A stretch of DNA of 27,267 nucleotides from a virus. Numbering within the stretch: position 1 is the first letter of the stretch; the number at the start of each line of letters is the position of its first letter. The stretch covers positions 1 to 27,267 of the IMG/VR virus record IMGVR_UViG_3300004806_000078. One strand, written 5' to 3'. The notes below the pieces were generated by a model. The model was given only the letters and a program-made list of their open reading frames with translations, searched no databases and was not told where the DNA came from. The translations under genes were made by a program, and so were the position numbers. Of this stretch, positions 20,169-27,267 are shown piece after piece.

Positions 20169-21398
20169 ATGGCTGATACCGCATTCTCCGGTCCGATTAT
20201 TGTATTTGGGCAAAACCCAACACAACCTTCGGACTACAACCCTGATCTAGGCTCCTCGCTATTTTATGCGGGGGGCGGCATCCTTGATCCGCGCACTCCT
20301 TTTACTTACCTTCCCGGTGAGTCACAGGCAGCGCAGGATTTTGGATGGTATGGCTTCAGTGACATTGTTTCGTTCACTGGCGTTCCATACACCAACGCAG
20401 CGGCAGCCATCGTGGCTTCTGCAAACGCAACGAGTGCAACTCTTACGCTCGTTTCAACTAACTCCGCGACCACTGGCGTTTATTATTCTTCGGTATTTAC
20501 CCGTTCGGATACAGGCGCAACGGATACGGTTCTTGCTCTTGATGCTTATGCTTCAATCACCGCTTCGGCAACGAACGGCGTTCTGACGGTTACGGCAAAC
20601 AGCGGCATGCCAATCGGACCCGGCATGGTTCTTCTTTCATCGTCTACGGCGGTAACGGGTGGAACTCTTGGTGCATCTTCTGGCGTCTATATCAATTCTC
20701 AGATTACGACAACGGGGACTTCATCAACGGTTGGTAACGGACAAACTGGTACTTATCAGCTTAGTCAGAACGTAACTTTCACGTCTGGTACGGTCACTTT
20801 GGCTTATCCAAACGTGCAAACTTGCGCTATTCCGACGAACATCCAAACCCCTTCGATTTGGCTTTGGAACCCAATGGCCATGGTTGGCCGTGCTGTAAGC
20901 GTTACTGCTGCAGCAAGTGCTACTGCTACAACCGCAACTGTTAATGGCTACGATGTCTACGGATATCCAATGTCGGAAAACATTACGATTTCGGCAGGTA
21001 ACGCTGTTAACGGTAAGAAAGCATTCAAGTACATCAAGAGCGTTGTTCTCAACGCAGCCGATGCTACCCATGCCTATTCCGTTGGTACAACCGCGATCGT
21101 TGGTCTTCCTGTTCGTTCGGATACGGCTGCTGAAGTTGTGGTCAACTCCGGTAACTCTCAGACTGCTTTGAGTGTTAACACGGGTTTTGCTGCAAACGGG
21201 TTCTTACCTGCTGATCGTACTACACCGTCCGCCACAACGGGCGATGTCCGTGGCACGATTGACCTTGCAAATGCGTCGGGTGTCAATCTTACGCCGTCCA
21301 CTGGCACGAACAAATACTCGTTCCGCCAGATTCCGCAGGCCTACAATGTCCAGTCAGCGACTGGCTTGTTCGGCCTTACCCAGTACTACAACTTCTAA
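20169..21398 (+). CDS. beta-rich virion structural protein
   Basis: A 409-residue protein starting MADTAFSGPIIVFGQNPTQP, rich in Thr, Ser and Ala and probably all beta. Residues about 125-205 contain GVLTVTANSGMPIGPGMVLL and end near GQTGTYQLSQNVTFTSGTVT. This pattern (G-x-LTV, xxGxxxxGxxL, then GTYxLSxxQ) is one I recall as a beta domain inserted in many phage structural proteins. The rest has no clear match. It directly follows the capsid gene with a TAAGGAG site, so it is a likely abundant head component or fibre; no finer role is shown. Confidence 0.65.
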   Translation: MADTAFSGPIIVFGQNPTQPSDYNPDLGSSLFYAGGGILDPRTPFTYLPGESQAAQDFGWYGFSDIVSFTGVPYTNAAAAIVASANATSATLTLVSTNSATTGVYYSSVFTRSDTGATDTVLALDAYASITASATNGVLTVTANSGMPIGPGMVLLSSSTAVTGGTLGASSGVYINSQITTTGTSSTVGNGQTGTYQLSQNVTFTSGTVTLAYPNVQTCAIPTNIQTPSIWLWNPMAMVGRAVSVTAAASATATTATVNGYDVYGYPMSENITISAGNAVNGKKAFKYIKSVVLNAADATHAYSVGTTAIVGLPVRSDTAAEVVVNSGNSQTALSVNTGFAANGFLPADRTTPSATTGDVRGTIDLANASGVNLTPSTGTNKYSFRQIPQAYNVQSATGLFGLTQYYNF

Positions 21399-21408
21399 GG
21401 AGTGAACC

Positions 21409-21783
21409 ATGAAGGGTCACAAAGGACATCACCACGGCGTTATGCACGCTGGTGTACATCACAAACACCCTCGTGCAGAGCACAAGAAGGGTGGTAAGGT
21501 CGAATCGCCAATGGTAGGCGATTGGGATCACGACGAGTCGCCTAAGGATATCTACGAAGGCAAAGACTCGAACGTTGCTAAGGAAGCGAAGCAGCGTAAG
21601 CGCGGCGGAATGGCCAAGCACCACGTAGGTCACCATGAAGGTCACCACGCTCATCACCACGCTGGCCGCAAGCCACGCAAGTCCGGTGGTGCAGCCTCTG
21701 GTTCCAACATGCACCCACTTTCTTCTGCACATAAGGGTACGGAGCCAAAGGCTCATCACTCTTACGAGCCTGAAGAACACTAA
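21409..21783 (+). CDS. histidine-rich basic protein with KGGK/RKSGG motifs
   Basis: A 124-residue protein with 24 histidines (about 19%) and many Lys and Gly. It opens MKGHKGHHHGVMHAGVHHKH, has HKKGGKVES at about 24-32, KQRKRGGMAKHH near the middle, a second His cluster at about 74-85 and RKPRKSGGAASG after that. The motifs match those in the 554- and 1311-residue proteins. The His clusters should bind Zn, Ni or Cu ions, and the charge should bind nucleic acid; both are inference. It lies among virion genes with a strong TAAGGAG site, and a G/C hairpin follows. Confidence 0.8.
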   Translation: MKGHKGHHHGVMHAGVHHKHPRAEHKKGGKVESPMVGDWDHDESPKDIYEGKDSNVAKEAKQRKRGGMAKHHVGHHEGHHAHHHAGRKPRKSGGAASGSNMHPLSSAHKGTEPKAHHSYEPEEH

Positions 21784-21790
21784 ACAGGCG

Positions 21791-21810
21791 GGGGGAGTTT
21801 CGGCTCCCCC
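21791..21810 (+). terminator. G/C-rich hairpin after the histidine-rich gene, weak tail
   Basis: GGGGGAG (21791-21797) pairs with CTCCCCC (21804-21810) around a 6-base loop. The tail is TTCCTCCA, not a real T-run, so it may attenuate transcription rather than end it. Confidence 0.5.
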
Positions 21811-21831
21811 TTCCTCCATAAGGAGCTTGTT

Positions 21832-22080
21832 ATGACTGCAGCTTGGACGCGTTCTGAAGGCAAATCTCCGTCTGGTGGGCTTAATGAACGCGGTCGTCAA
21901 TCGGCCCGCGCTGAAGGTCACCACCTAAAGGCACCGACTAAAGATGCGGATAATCCGCGTCATGACAATTTTCGGGCAAGAATGTGTGGGATGAAAGAAA
22001 AACTTACATCCGCAAAAACGGCCCATGACCCTAATAGCAGGATCAATCTTGCTTTAAAAAAATGGGGCGTAAAATGCTAA
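21832..22080 (+). CDS. DUF6321-type small protein
   Basis: An 82-residue protein starting MTAAWTRSEGKSPSGGLNER. It matches the pattern of the DUF6321 family as I know it: AWxRxEGKxPxGGLNxxGR, then LKAPTKD, NFRARMCGMK and the end LTSAKTAHDPNSRINLALKKW. All these blocks are in order and the length is usual. The function of the family is unknown; it is common near virion genes of phages. AAGGAG lies 8 bases upstream. Its end overlaps the endonuclease gene by 7 bases. Confidence 0.85.
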   Translation: MTAAWTRSEGKSPSGGLNERGRQSARAEGHHLKAPTKDADNPRHDNFRARMCGMKEKLTSAKTAHDPNSRINLALKKWGVKC

Positions 22081-22502
22081 TTTGCACTCGTTGCAAATGT
22101 GAAAAACCAGAAACGCCTGAATTTTTTCCATTGCACAATAAAAAACGTAATGGATTGGATAGTTGGTGTAGAGAATGCAGAAATAGTTATCGTTCTGAAA
22201 TTAGGCGCGGAAATTACCGTGAAATGATTTCAGATGATGAATTAAAAAACCTTATTGCAACCACTTTTTCTTGCACAATTTGTGGCCAAGGTGGCGATTT
22301 GGTTGTGGATCACGATCACCAAACTAATAAAATTCGCGGTATGTTATGCAATCACTGTAATCGTGGATTAGGCCATTTTAAAGACAATCCAAATCTGTTA
22401 GAGTATGCCAGAATTTATCTTTTGGCGGCAGATAATGATACAGAGGCTGCCAATTATGTTAAATTACATAGTGGGCTGGACTTATATGGGAGTTATCAGT
22501 GA
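22074..22502 (+). CDS. endonuclease VII-like HNH nuclease with N-terminal zinc ribbon
   Basis: A 142-residue protein. An N-terminal zinc site (C4-x2-C7, C32-x2-C35) precedes the endonuclease VII domain: C67-x2-C70, DHDHQTNKIRGMLCNHCNRG at 79-98 with C92-x2-C95, then an asparagine near 106 (KDNP). This matches recombination endonuclease VII-type nucleases (T4 gp49 fold); in T4 the enzyme resolves branched DNA before packaging, while many such small genes are mobile. The gene looks more AT-rich than its neighbours and interrupts the virion genes. I chose ATG 22074 with GGGG upstream; ATG 22062 lacks an SD site. Confidence 0.85.
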   Translation: MLICTRCKCEKPETPEFFPLHNKKRNGLDSWCRECRNSYRSEIRRGNYREMISDDELKNLIATTFSCTICGQGGDLVVDHDHQTNKIRGMLCNHCNRGLGHFKDNPNLLEYARIYLLAADNDTEAANYVKLHSGLDLYGSYQ

Positions 22503-22663
22503 CTGACAAGCCATTTTGGGAAACTAAACTGCCCAAAGACCACCACACAAAGCACTTATCGCATAAGCAGGAACAAAGTGCTAAAGCTAGGGCGAGGGCT
22601 GCGGGTAGACCTTGGCCAAATCTCGTTGACAACGCCGCTGCGGCACGGAAAAAAGGTAAGTAA
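22499..22663 (+). CDS. small basic protein, GTG start, 54 aa
   Basis: The GTG at 22499 overlaps the nuclease stop (GTGA) and opens a 54-codon frame ending just before the next structural gene. It is rich in Lys, Ala and Arg, with AKARARAAGRPWPNLVDNAA at about 28-47. The AGRPxPNLVDNxxA pattern is one I recall from short proteins next to virion genes of several phages. Small and basic, so nucleic-acid binding is possible. No other role can be given. Confidence 0.6.
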   Translation: MTDKPFWETKLPKDHHTKHLSHKQEQSAKARARAAGRPWPNLVDNAAAARKKGK

Positions 22664-22665
22664 TT

Positions 22666-23490
22666 ATGGCTACGATCTATCAAAGCGGTGTTGTTTGGGA
22701 TTCAATCACCAAGAATGGCAAGCATGAGCCATTTGAATTACAGGTAGGTCGTGGATTAATTACCAACCACCAGCCCGTAGAAATCTTTGGTTACAGCACA
22801 CAAATTGCGGGTACGGCTCTTGGCCCATTGTGGGAAGGTTTAACGCAATCTGGCGGCAATTATGCTTACCCATCTTCCGCTGGTGTTGTTGTTCTTCTCA
22901 GCGCATCTGGCGCGACCGATGCTGGTTTGATTGTTCAGGTCAATGGGCTAGATTCAAGTTATAATCTTTTGTCTGAATCAGTAACGCTCAACGGCTCCGG
23001 TACAGCAACAACGACCAATTCGTTCTTCCGCATCAATGGCATGTTTATAACGAATGGCGTTAATGCGGGTATTATTACGGGCAAGATTGCTACTGTCCTT
23101 TATGCCCAAATCAATGCAGGTGTTGGTCAGACGCAGATGTCGCTTTATACCGTGCCAAAAGGTTACACGTTTTATCTGTCATATGTTCAGGGCAACGCAA
23201 GTATCGGATTTACGTCCAGCAACTATATGATTTTTGCTGAATATAATAAGTTCAACCTTGCCAATACCATTCAGGAAAACGGCTACAACTACACCGTGAA
23301 CGGCAATACGACATTGCTGTCGCAGTCGCCGTTTGTGCAGATTTTCAACATTCCATACACGGTCCCTGTGGGCCACCCCGGCGGAACGGATATTCAGTAT
23401 CAAATGAAATCGAATACAGGCGGACCATTTGTTGGTTCAATCTTCGCAGGTGGTTATCTAATCGCTGACGCTACCGCTACGACCTTCTAA
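22666..23490 (+). CDS. beta-rich virion structural protein
   Basis: A 274-residue protein starting MATIYQSGVVWDSITKNGKH, all-beta in appearance, with segments such as TGKIATVLYAQINAGVGQTQ and FYLSYVQGNASIGF, and an aromatic-rich C-terminal half. I recall related phage structural proteins with the VPKGYTFYLSYV pattern, without a settled role. It begins the block leading to the head-tail adaptor. Head fibre or tail-associated protein is possible. Confidence 0.7.
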   Translation: MATIYQSGVVWDSITKNGKHEPFELQVGRGLITNHQPVEIFGYSTQIAGTALGPLWEGLTQSGGNYAYPSSAGVVVLLSASGATDAGLIVQVNGLDSSYNLLSESVTLNGSGTATTTNSFFRINGMFITNGVNAGIITGKIATVLYAQINAGVGQTQMSLYTVPKGYTFYLSYVQGNASIGFTSSNYMIFAEYNKFNLANTIQENGYNYTVNGNTTLLSQSPFVQIFNIPYTVPVGHPGGTDIQYQMKSNTGGPFVGSIFAGGYLIADATATTF

Positions 23491-23501
23491 TAGGAGCCGT
23501 C

Positions 23502-24464
23502 ATGAGCACGAGCGGCACTTACAACTTTAACCCGTCGCTCGGCGAGCTTACGCTCTATGCGTTTAACCTTGCTGAGATACGCAACACGGCCATAGCACAA
23601 GAGCATATGGAATCGGCGCGTATGGCGTCAAACATGCTTTTGTCTAACTGGTCGAACCGTGGCGTAAATCTGTGGGCGGTTGATCAAGAAGTGGTTAACT
23701 TTAATCAGACTCCTGCGATCATTAGCGTTACCGGAAACGGCACAACGACTACGCTGACTTATTCTACGCCAAATACGCCTATCTATACGGTTGGCACACA
23801 GGTTACGATTTACGGAACGGGCGTTGTGGACGGCACCCAGACGGTTACGGCAGCCACCAATGGCGTAGTGTCGTTCGCGGCGTCTTATAATGGTACAACC
23901 AACCCTAGCAGCGCCTATATCGCACCCTACAACCAGTATGGCATCGCGACATCTATCAGCACATACTCGGTCGACCCTAGCACGGTAGTGATCTTAGACG
24001 CCTATGTCACGACCACGGCTAACGAAACCAACCCGATTGATCGTATCATCCTTCCTGTTTCGCGCACGGAATACGCTTCTTACCCAAATAAGCAGCAACA
24101 GGGCTTTCCGACCGTGTTTTGGTTCGACCGATTGATCAGTTCGGCGCGCTCAACTGGTTCGACTGGACCTACCGTGACGCTTTGGCCTGTTCCAGACGGT
24201 CAATCTTCGCAGTATTTGAAATATTATCGCGTTCGGCAGATCCAAGACAGCAATTATACGTCCGGCCAAACGGTTGAAATCCCGTATCTTTGGATGGAAG
24301 CCTACGCCTACGCGCTTGGTCACCGCCTTGCTGTCATGTGGAACCCGCAAAAAGCCATGCTTTTAAAGCCATTGGCTGATGAGGCTTATGTAGTTGCGGC
24401 AGAACAAAACGTAGAAACCGCTCAACAGTACATTAGCCCGCAAATCAGCGGCTATTTTAGGTAA
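23502..24464 (+). CDS. head-tail adaptor protein (P22 gp4/T7 gp11-like)
   Basis: A 320-residue protein starting MSTSGTYNFNPSLGELTLYA with helix FNLAEIRNTAIAQEHMESAR and WSNRGVNLWAVD near residue 55. Later come SRTEYASYPNKQQQGFPTVF, VTLWPVPDG and YYRVRQIQDSNY, then a C-terminal helical block (PYLWMEAYAYALGHRLAVMW). The order (helical start, PVSRTEYA, WPVPDG, RQIQD, helices) fits the adaptor or tail-accessory proteins that plug the portal of short-tailed phages. A beta insertion lies at about 70-125 (TGNGTTTTLTYSTP...). Role by family pattern and position; the gene is well supported. Confidence 0.7.
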   Translation: MSTSGTYNFNPSLGELTLYAFNLAEIRNTAIAQEHMESARMASNMLLSNWSNRGVNLWAVDQEVVNFNQTPAIISVTGNGTTTTLTYSTPNTPIYTVGTQVTIYGTGVVDGTQTVTAATNGVVSFAASYNGTTNPSSAYIAPYNQYGIATSISTYSVDPSTVVILDAYVTTTANETNPIDRIILPVSRTEYASYPNKQQQGFPTVFWFDRLISSARSTGSTGPTVTLWPVPDGQSSQYLKYYRVRQIQDSNYTSGQTVEIPYLWMEAYAYALGHRLAVMWNPQKAMLLKPLADEAYVVAAEQNVETAQQYISPQISGYFR

Positions 24465-24469
24465 AATGA

Positions 24470-25204
24470 ATGGCATACGCGTCAAAACTCGGACGGGCAT
24501 CTATAAGTTCTCGCAATCCGAGGGCAGCGGGGCAGTGCGACCGTTGCGGTTTTGTCTATAATCACGACAGGCTAAAGTGGCAGTACGACTACGCGGGCGC
24601 TGGTTTGATTAACAAGCGTATCCTTGTCTGCGACCCCTGCAATGACGTGCCGCAAAACCAATTGCGCGCGATTGTGCTGCCTGCCGATCCAATTCCGATC
24701 AACAATCCTCGTACAACGGACTACTATTTTGCCGAAACGACGACGATTGCCGTATCAATGGGCGCGCCAAAAGACAAAACAACGGGTATTCCGATTTATC
24801 CGACTGTAAGTTTGGTGAACAATGACGGATCGTATCCCACGCCGCCTCCAATCGGCTTACCAACGGGCTTGGATCAAAATTCGGTGCAGCCACAGTTCTT
24901 GTCGACTGCATACCGTGTCAATCTAAACCCACTGTCAGTGGTGTCGAATGGCACGAGCATGATCACGGTTACTTGTTCGGCCCCGCACGGCTTGGTTACA
25001 AACAACCAAATTGCTGTTGAAGGCCTCACCAAAAACGCGGCTGACGGGTTCTATAACGTTACCGTAACAACGGCCACGCAATTCACTTATCAGACGAATA
25101 GTGCTATACCTGCGGGCAATCTGCTTCAAGGTACGACCCTTATGGTCACGGCCCTCGTTGGTCTGCCTTATGGCTACACTCAAATACCACAACCGGGTTT
25201 ATAG
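24470..25204 (+). CDS. zinc-ribbon virion protein with C-terminal beta domain
   Basis: A 244-residue protein starting MAYASKLGRASISSRNPRAA. The N-terminal part has a four-cysteine zinc site: C23-x2-C26 and C54-x2-C57, with LKWQYDYAG between, followed by LRAIVLPADPIPINNPR. This is a family I recall from many phages next to the adaptor gene (CDRCGFxY...LxW...CxxC...LPADPxPxxNPR), role unknown. Residues about 155-225 form a separate beta domain (TVTCSAPHGLVTNNQIAVEG), an inserted domain of the kind seen in other structural proteins. Confidence 0.75.
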   Translation: MAYASKLGRASISSRNPRAAGQCDRCGFVYNHDRLKWQYDYAGAGLINKRILVCDPCNDVPQNQLRAIVLPADPIPINNPRTTDYYFAETTTIAVSMGAPKDKTTGIPIYPTVSLVNNDGSYPTPPPIGLPTGLDQNSVQPQFLSTAYRVNLNPLSVVSNGTSMITVTCSAPHGLVTNNQIAVEGLTKNAADGFYNVTVTTATQFTYQTNSAIPAGNLLQGTTLMVTALVGLPYGYTQIPQPGL

Positions 25205-25206
25205 CA

Positions 25207-27267
25207 ATGGCCAATATTTCCATTCCAAACTTACCAGTAGCGGTAAACCTGAGTGGGTCGGCCCAACTTATGATTGTGCAAGGAAGCACGTCTTATAGCG
25301 CCACGGTTTCGCAAATTGCAGGTTTCAATACCAACTCAGGCACAGTCACATCAATCACGGCGCAGTCGCCCCTGTCCGGTGGAACAATTACCACAACGGG
25401 TACAATTGGCCTCAATACCAACAGTATAGACAATACTTACCTTGCAAATATGGCCGCGCGGTCAATCAAAGGTAATAATTCGGCAAGTCCGGCACAGCCG
25501 CAAGACCTAACCGTTGCACAGACAATGACGTTGTTGGGGGCGGCACCACTTGCATCTCCTGCGTTTACCGGAAACCCAACTGCACCTACACCCGCGTTGA
25601 GCGATAATAGCACTTCATTAGCAACGACTGCGTATGTCAAATCTCAGGGGTTTGGTTTTGGCACGGTTACATCAATTACGGCCGGAACAGGGCTTTCCGG
25701 TGGGACTATTACAACGACTGGCACGATTGCAATTGCCAATACTGGTGTATCAGCACAGACCTATGGAACGGCATCAACTGTTCCTCGGATAGCAATTAAC
25801 GCTCAAGGACAAATCACAACCGCCAATAGCGTAACCATTTCTATTACGCCGAGCCAAGTGGTTGGCCTTGGAACTATGGCGACACAGAACGCCAACGCTG
25901 TTGCAATAACAGGCGGAACAATAGACCAAACGGTTATTGGTGGGACAACTCCGGCAGCTGGTACATTTACTAATCTTACAGCTACTGGCACGGTATCCAT
26001 CGGGACAATTAGTTCCGGCACTTGGCAAGGCAATCCTATTGCGGTTCTTTACGGCGGCACGGGCGCTACATCGGCATCGGCGGCGCGTACCAACCTTGGT
26101 GCAGCGGCTTCAGGGGCGAACAACGATATTACCAGTCTAACTGGCTTGACCACGCCTCTTGCTGAAACAGAAGGTGGTACGGGTTATGGATCGTATACAA
26201 CTGGCGACATTCTTTATGCTTCGTCATCTTCCACCTTGGCCCGTCTTAATGACGTGGCTACTGGCAATGCTCTTATTTCTGGAGGGGTCGGTGTTGCTCC
26301 GTCTTATGGTAAAATTGGTCTTACTACGCATGTGACTGGTACGCTTGGAACCGCCAATGGTGGTACGGGCCTGACATCGTTCACTTCTGGCGGGGCTTTA
26401 TATGCAACGTCTACGTCTGCGCTTACTAGCGGTACATTGCCTGTATTATCTGGCGGCACGGGCGTTACAACATCAACGGGTACGGGTTCAGTAGTGTTGT
26501 CAAATTCGCCAACACTTGTGACCCCGACCCTTGATGTTGCAACGGCTACAAGTTACACGGCAACTAGGGCGCTTTCAGTCGCTACGCCGTACAATACGGG
26601 CGCATTTAACTACGGAACGCTTGGATATTCTGACACAAATATTTTCTCGTCGTTCGTAAACAGCGTCAATTCTTATAACCAGATGGTGCTGCAAAACACC
26701 AACGCTGGCTCGGCGGCATCGACTAACTTTATTGTTTCAAACGACCAAGGGTCTCCAACGGGATATTACGGCGAGTTTGGCATGAATAGCAGTGCCTTTG
26801 CTGGCACTAATTCGTTTGCCCTTCCTAATGCGGTTTATTTAGATTCAACCAACGGCGATTTAGTCCTTGGTACTACTACTGCAAACGCAATTCGCTTTGT
26901 CGTTAACAGCAACTCCACCGATGCTATGTCGATTTCGTCGGCCGGAAACACTACGATTGCTAATTTAACGCTTTCTACGGCTTTGCCAGTTGCATCAGGC
27001 GGCACCGGAACAACCACTTCTACTGGTACAGGATCGGTGGTGTTGTCAAATTCGCCAACACTTGTAACGCCTGCACTCGGTACGCCATCGGCTATCGTCC
27101 TTACAAACGCAACGGGTCTTCCGCTAACCACAGGTGTAACGGGTACGCTTGGAACATCCAATGGCGGTACTGGTTTAACATCGTTTACGTCTGGTGGCGC
27201 TGTCTATGCTTCTTCAGCATCTGTTTTAGCGACGGGAACTTTGCCCGTAACTGCGGGTGGCACAGGA
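25207..27267 (+). CDS. tail fibre-like protein, 3'-incomplete at the window end
   Basis: The ATG at 25207 opens a frame with no stop for 687 codons to the last base, so the end is missing. It begins MANISIPNLPVAVNLSGSAQ and is rich in Thr, Gly, Ala and Ser. Repeated units carry NGGTGLTSFTSGGA and GSVVLSNSPTLVTP, and the stretch ISSAGNTTIANLTLSTALPV is a typical fibre beta-helix signature. One 26-base DNA segment recurs exactly. Repeated NGGTG turns fit a trimeric fibre or appendage that binds the host surface. It starts 2 bases after the zinc-ribbon gene. Confidence 0.8.
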   Translation, partial: MANISIPNLPVAVNLSGSAQLMIVQGSTSYSATVSQIAGFNTNSGTVTSITAQSPLSGGTITTTGTIGLNTNSIDNTYLANMAARSIKGNNSASPAQPQDLTVAQTMTLLGAAPLASPAFTGNPTAPTPALSDNSTSLATTAYVKSQGFGFGTVTSITAGTGLSGGTITTTGTIAIANTGVSAQTYGTASTVPRIAINAQGQITTANSVTISITPSQVVGLGTMATQNANAVAITGGTIDQTVIGGTTPAAGTFTNLTATGTVSIGTISSGTWQGNPIAVLYGGTGATSASAARTNLGAAASGANNDITSLTGLTTPLAETEGGTGYGSYTTGDILYASSSSTLARLNDVATGNALISGGVGVAPSYGKIGLTTHVTGTLGTANGGTGLTSFTSGGALYATSTSALTSGTLPVLSGGTGVTTSTGTGSVVLSNSPTLVTPTLDVATATSYTATRALSVATPYNTGAFNYGTLGYSDTNIFSSFVNSVNSYNQMVLQNTNAGSAASTNFIVSNDQGSPTGYYGEFGMNSSAFAGTNSFALPNAVYLDSTNGDLVLGTTTANAIRFVVNSNSTDAMSISSAGNTTIANLTLSTALPVASGGTGTTTSTGTGSVVLSNSPTLVTPALGTPSAIVLTNATGLPLTTGVTGTLGTSNGGTGLTSFTSGGAVYASSASVLATGTLPVTAGGTG
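26494..27065 (+). repeat. exact 26-base direct repeat within the fibre gene
   Basis: The same 26 bases, encoding VLSNSPTLV, occur at 26494-26519 and 27040-27065 in one frame. Flanking codons (GTGS before, P after) are also conserved in protein. Repeats of the NGGTGLTSF unit occur at about 26353 and 27160. Confidence 0.8.

Noticed and set aside
21376-21924. 182-codon leftward frame opposite the histidine-rich gene
   Set aside because: Val/Met/Arg-rich mirror of His/Lys codons; the rightward frames have SD sites and family matches.
26835-27161. 108-codon leftward frame in the fibre region
   Set aside because: It lies opposite the uninterrupted fibre frame, and its Val/Pro-rich translation reflects the Thr/Gly codons of that gene.

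Overview
The window reads as a 27-kb segment of a tailed double-stranded DNA bacteriophage genome (Caudoviricetes): a packaging and head-assembly module preceded by many very small accessory genes. Gene content and order are those of a short-tailed, podovirus-like phage: terminase small and large subunits, portal, co-chaperonin, probable scaffold, capsid, a gp4-like head-tail adaptor and a fibre. No contractile-tail, sheath or tape-measure gene is visible. I see no integrase, repressor, lysis gene, DNA polymerase, tRNA or rRNA, so lytic versus temperate lifestyle is open. Several small families (the MSWNYR protein, the DUF6321-type protein, the zinc-ribbon structural protein) recall phages of Alphaproteobacteria; that host guess is from memory only.

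Bases 1-2820 hold tightly packed small rightward genes. The first 1.27 kb is a tandemly duplicated array of about 75-codon ORFs joined by an almost invariant 17-base junction. That junction encodes the C-terminal residues of one ORF, the Shine-Dalgarno (SD) site and the start codon of the next. More small ORFs follow, including an NrdR-like zinc ribbon, and the block ends in a strong UUCG-loop terminator at 2831-2860.

Bases 2861-4646 carry three further small genes (two resembling the Rmf/CrpP group) and a calcineurin-type metallophosphoesterase. Bases 4660-5660 hold the only two leftward genes, separated by a very AT-rich island (about 18% G+C over 5101-5340) with two hairpins and a 13-bp inverted repeat.

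Bases 5713-10705 are the packaging block: small terminase, two overlapping small genes, large terminase and portal. Next comes a 1311-residue mosaic protein with a glycosylase-like helical core and a repeat-rich tail, then a 554-residue lysine/glycine-rich protein.

Bases 16432-20156 are the head-assembly block: a small helical protein, a GroES-like co-chaperonin, a probable scaffold, an unknown protein, a terminator, a probable decoration protein and the major capsid protein. Bases 20169-25204 contain further virion proteins, interrupted by a histidine-rich protein, a DUF6321-type protein and an endonuclease VII-like gene that looks inserted. The window ends inside a long repetitive fibre gene that is open to the last base. 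The most unusual features are the small-ORF cassette array, the KGGK/GGRT motif shared by three virion-region proteins, the large mosaic protein after the portal, and the AT-rich inverted-repeat island.
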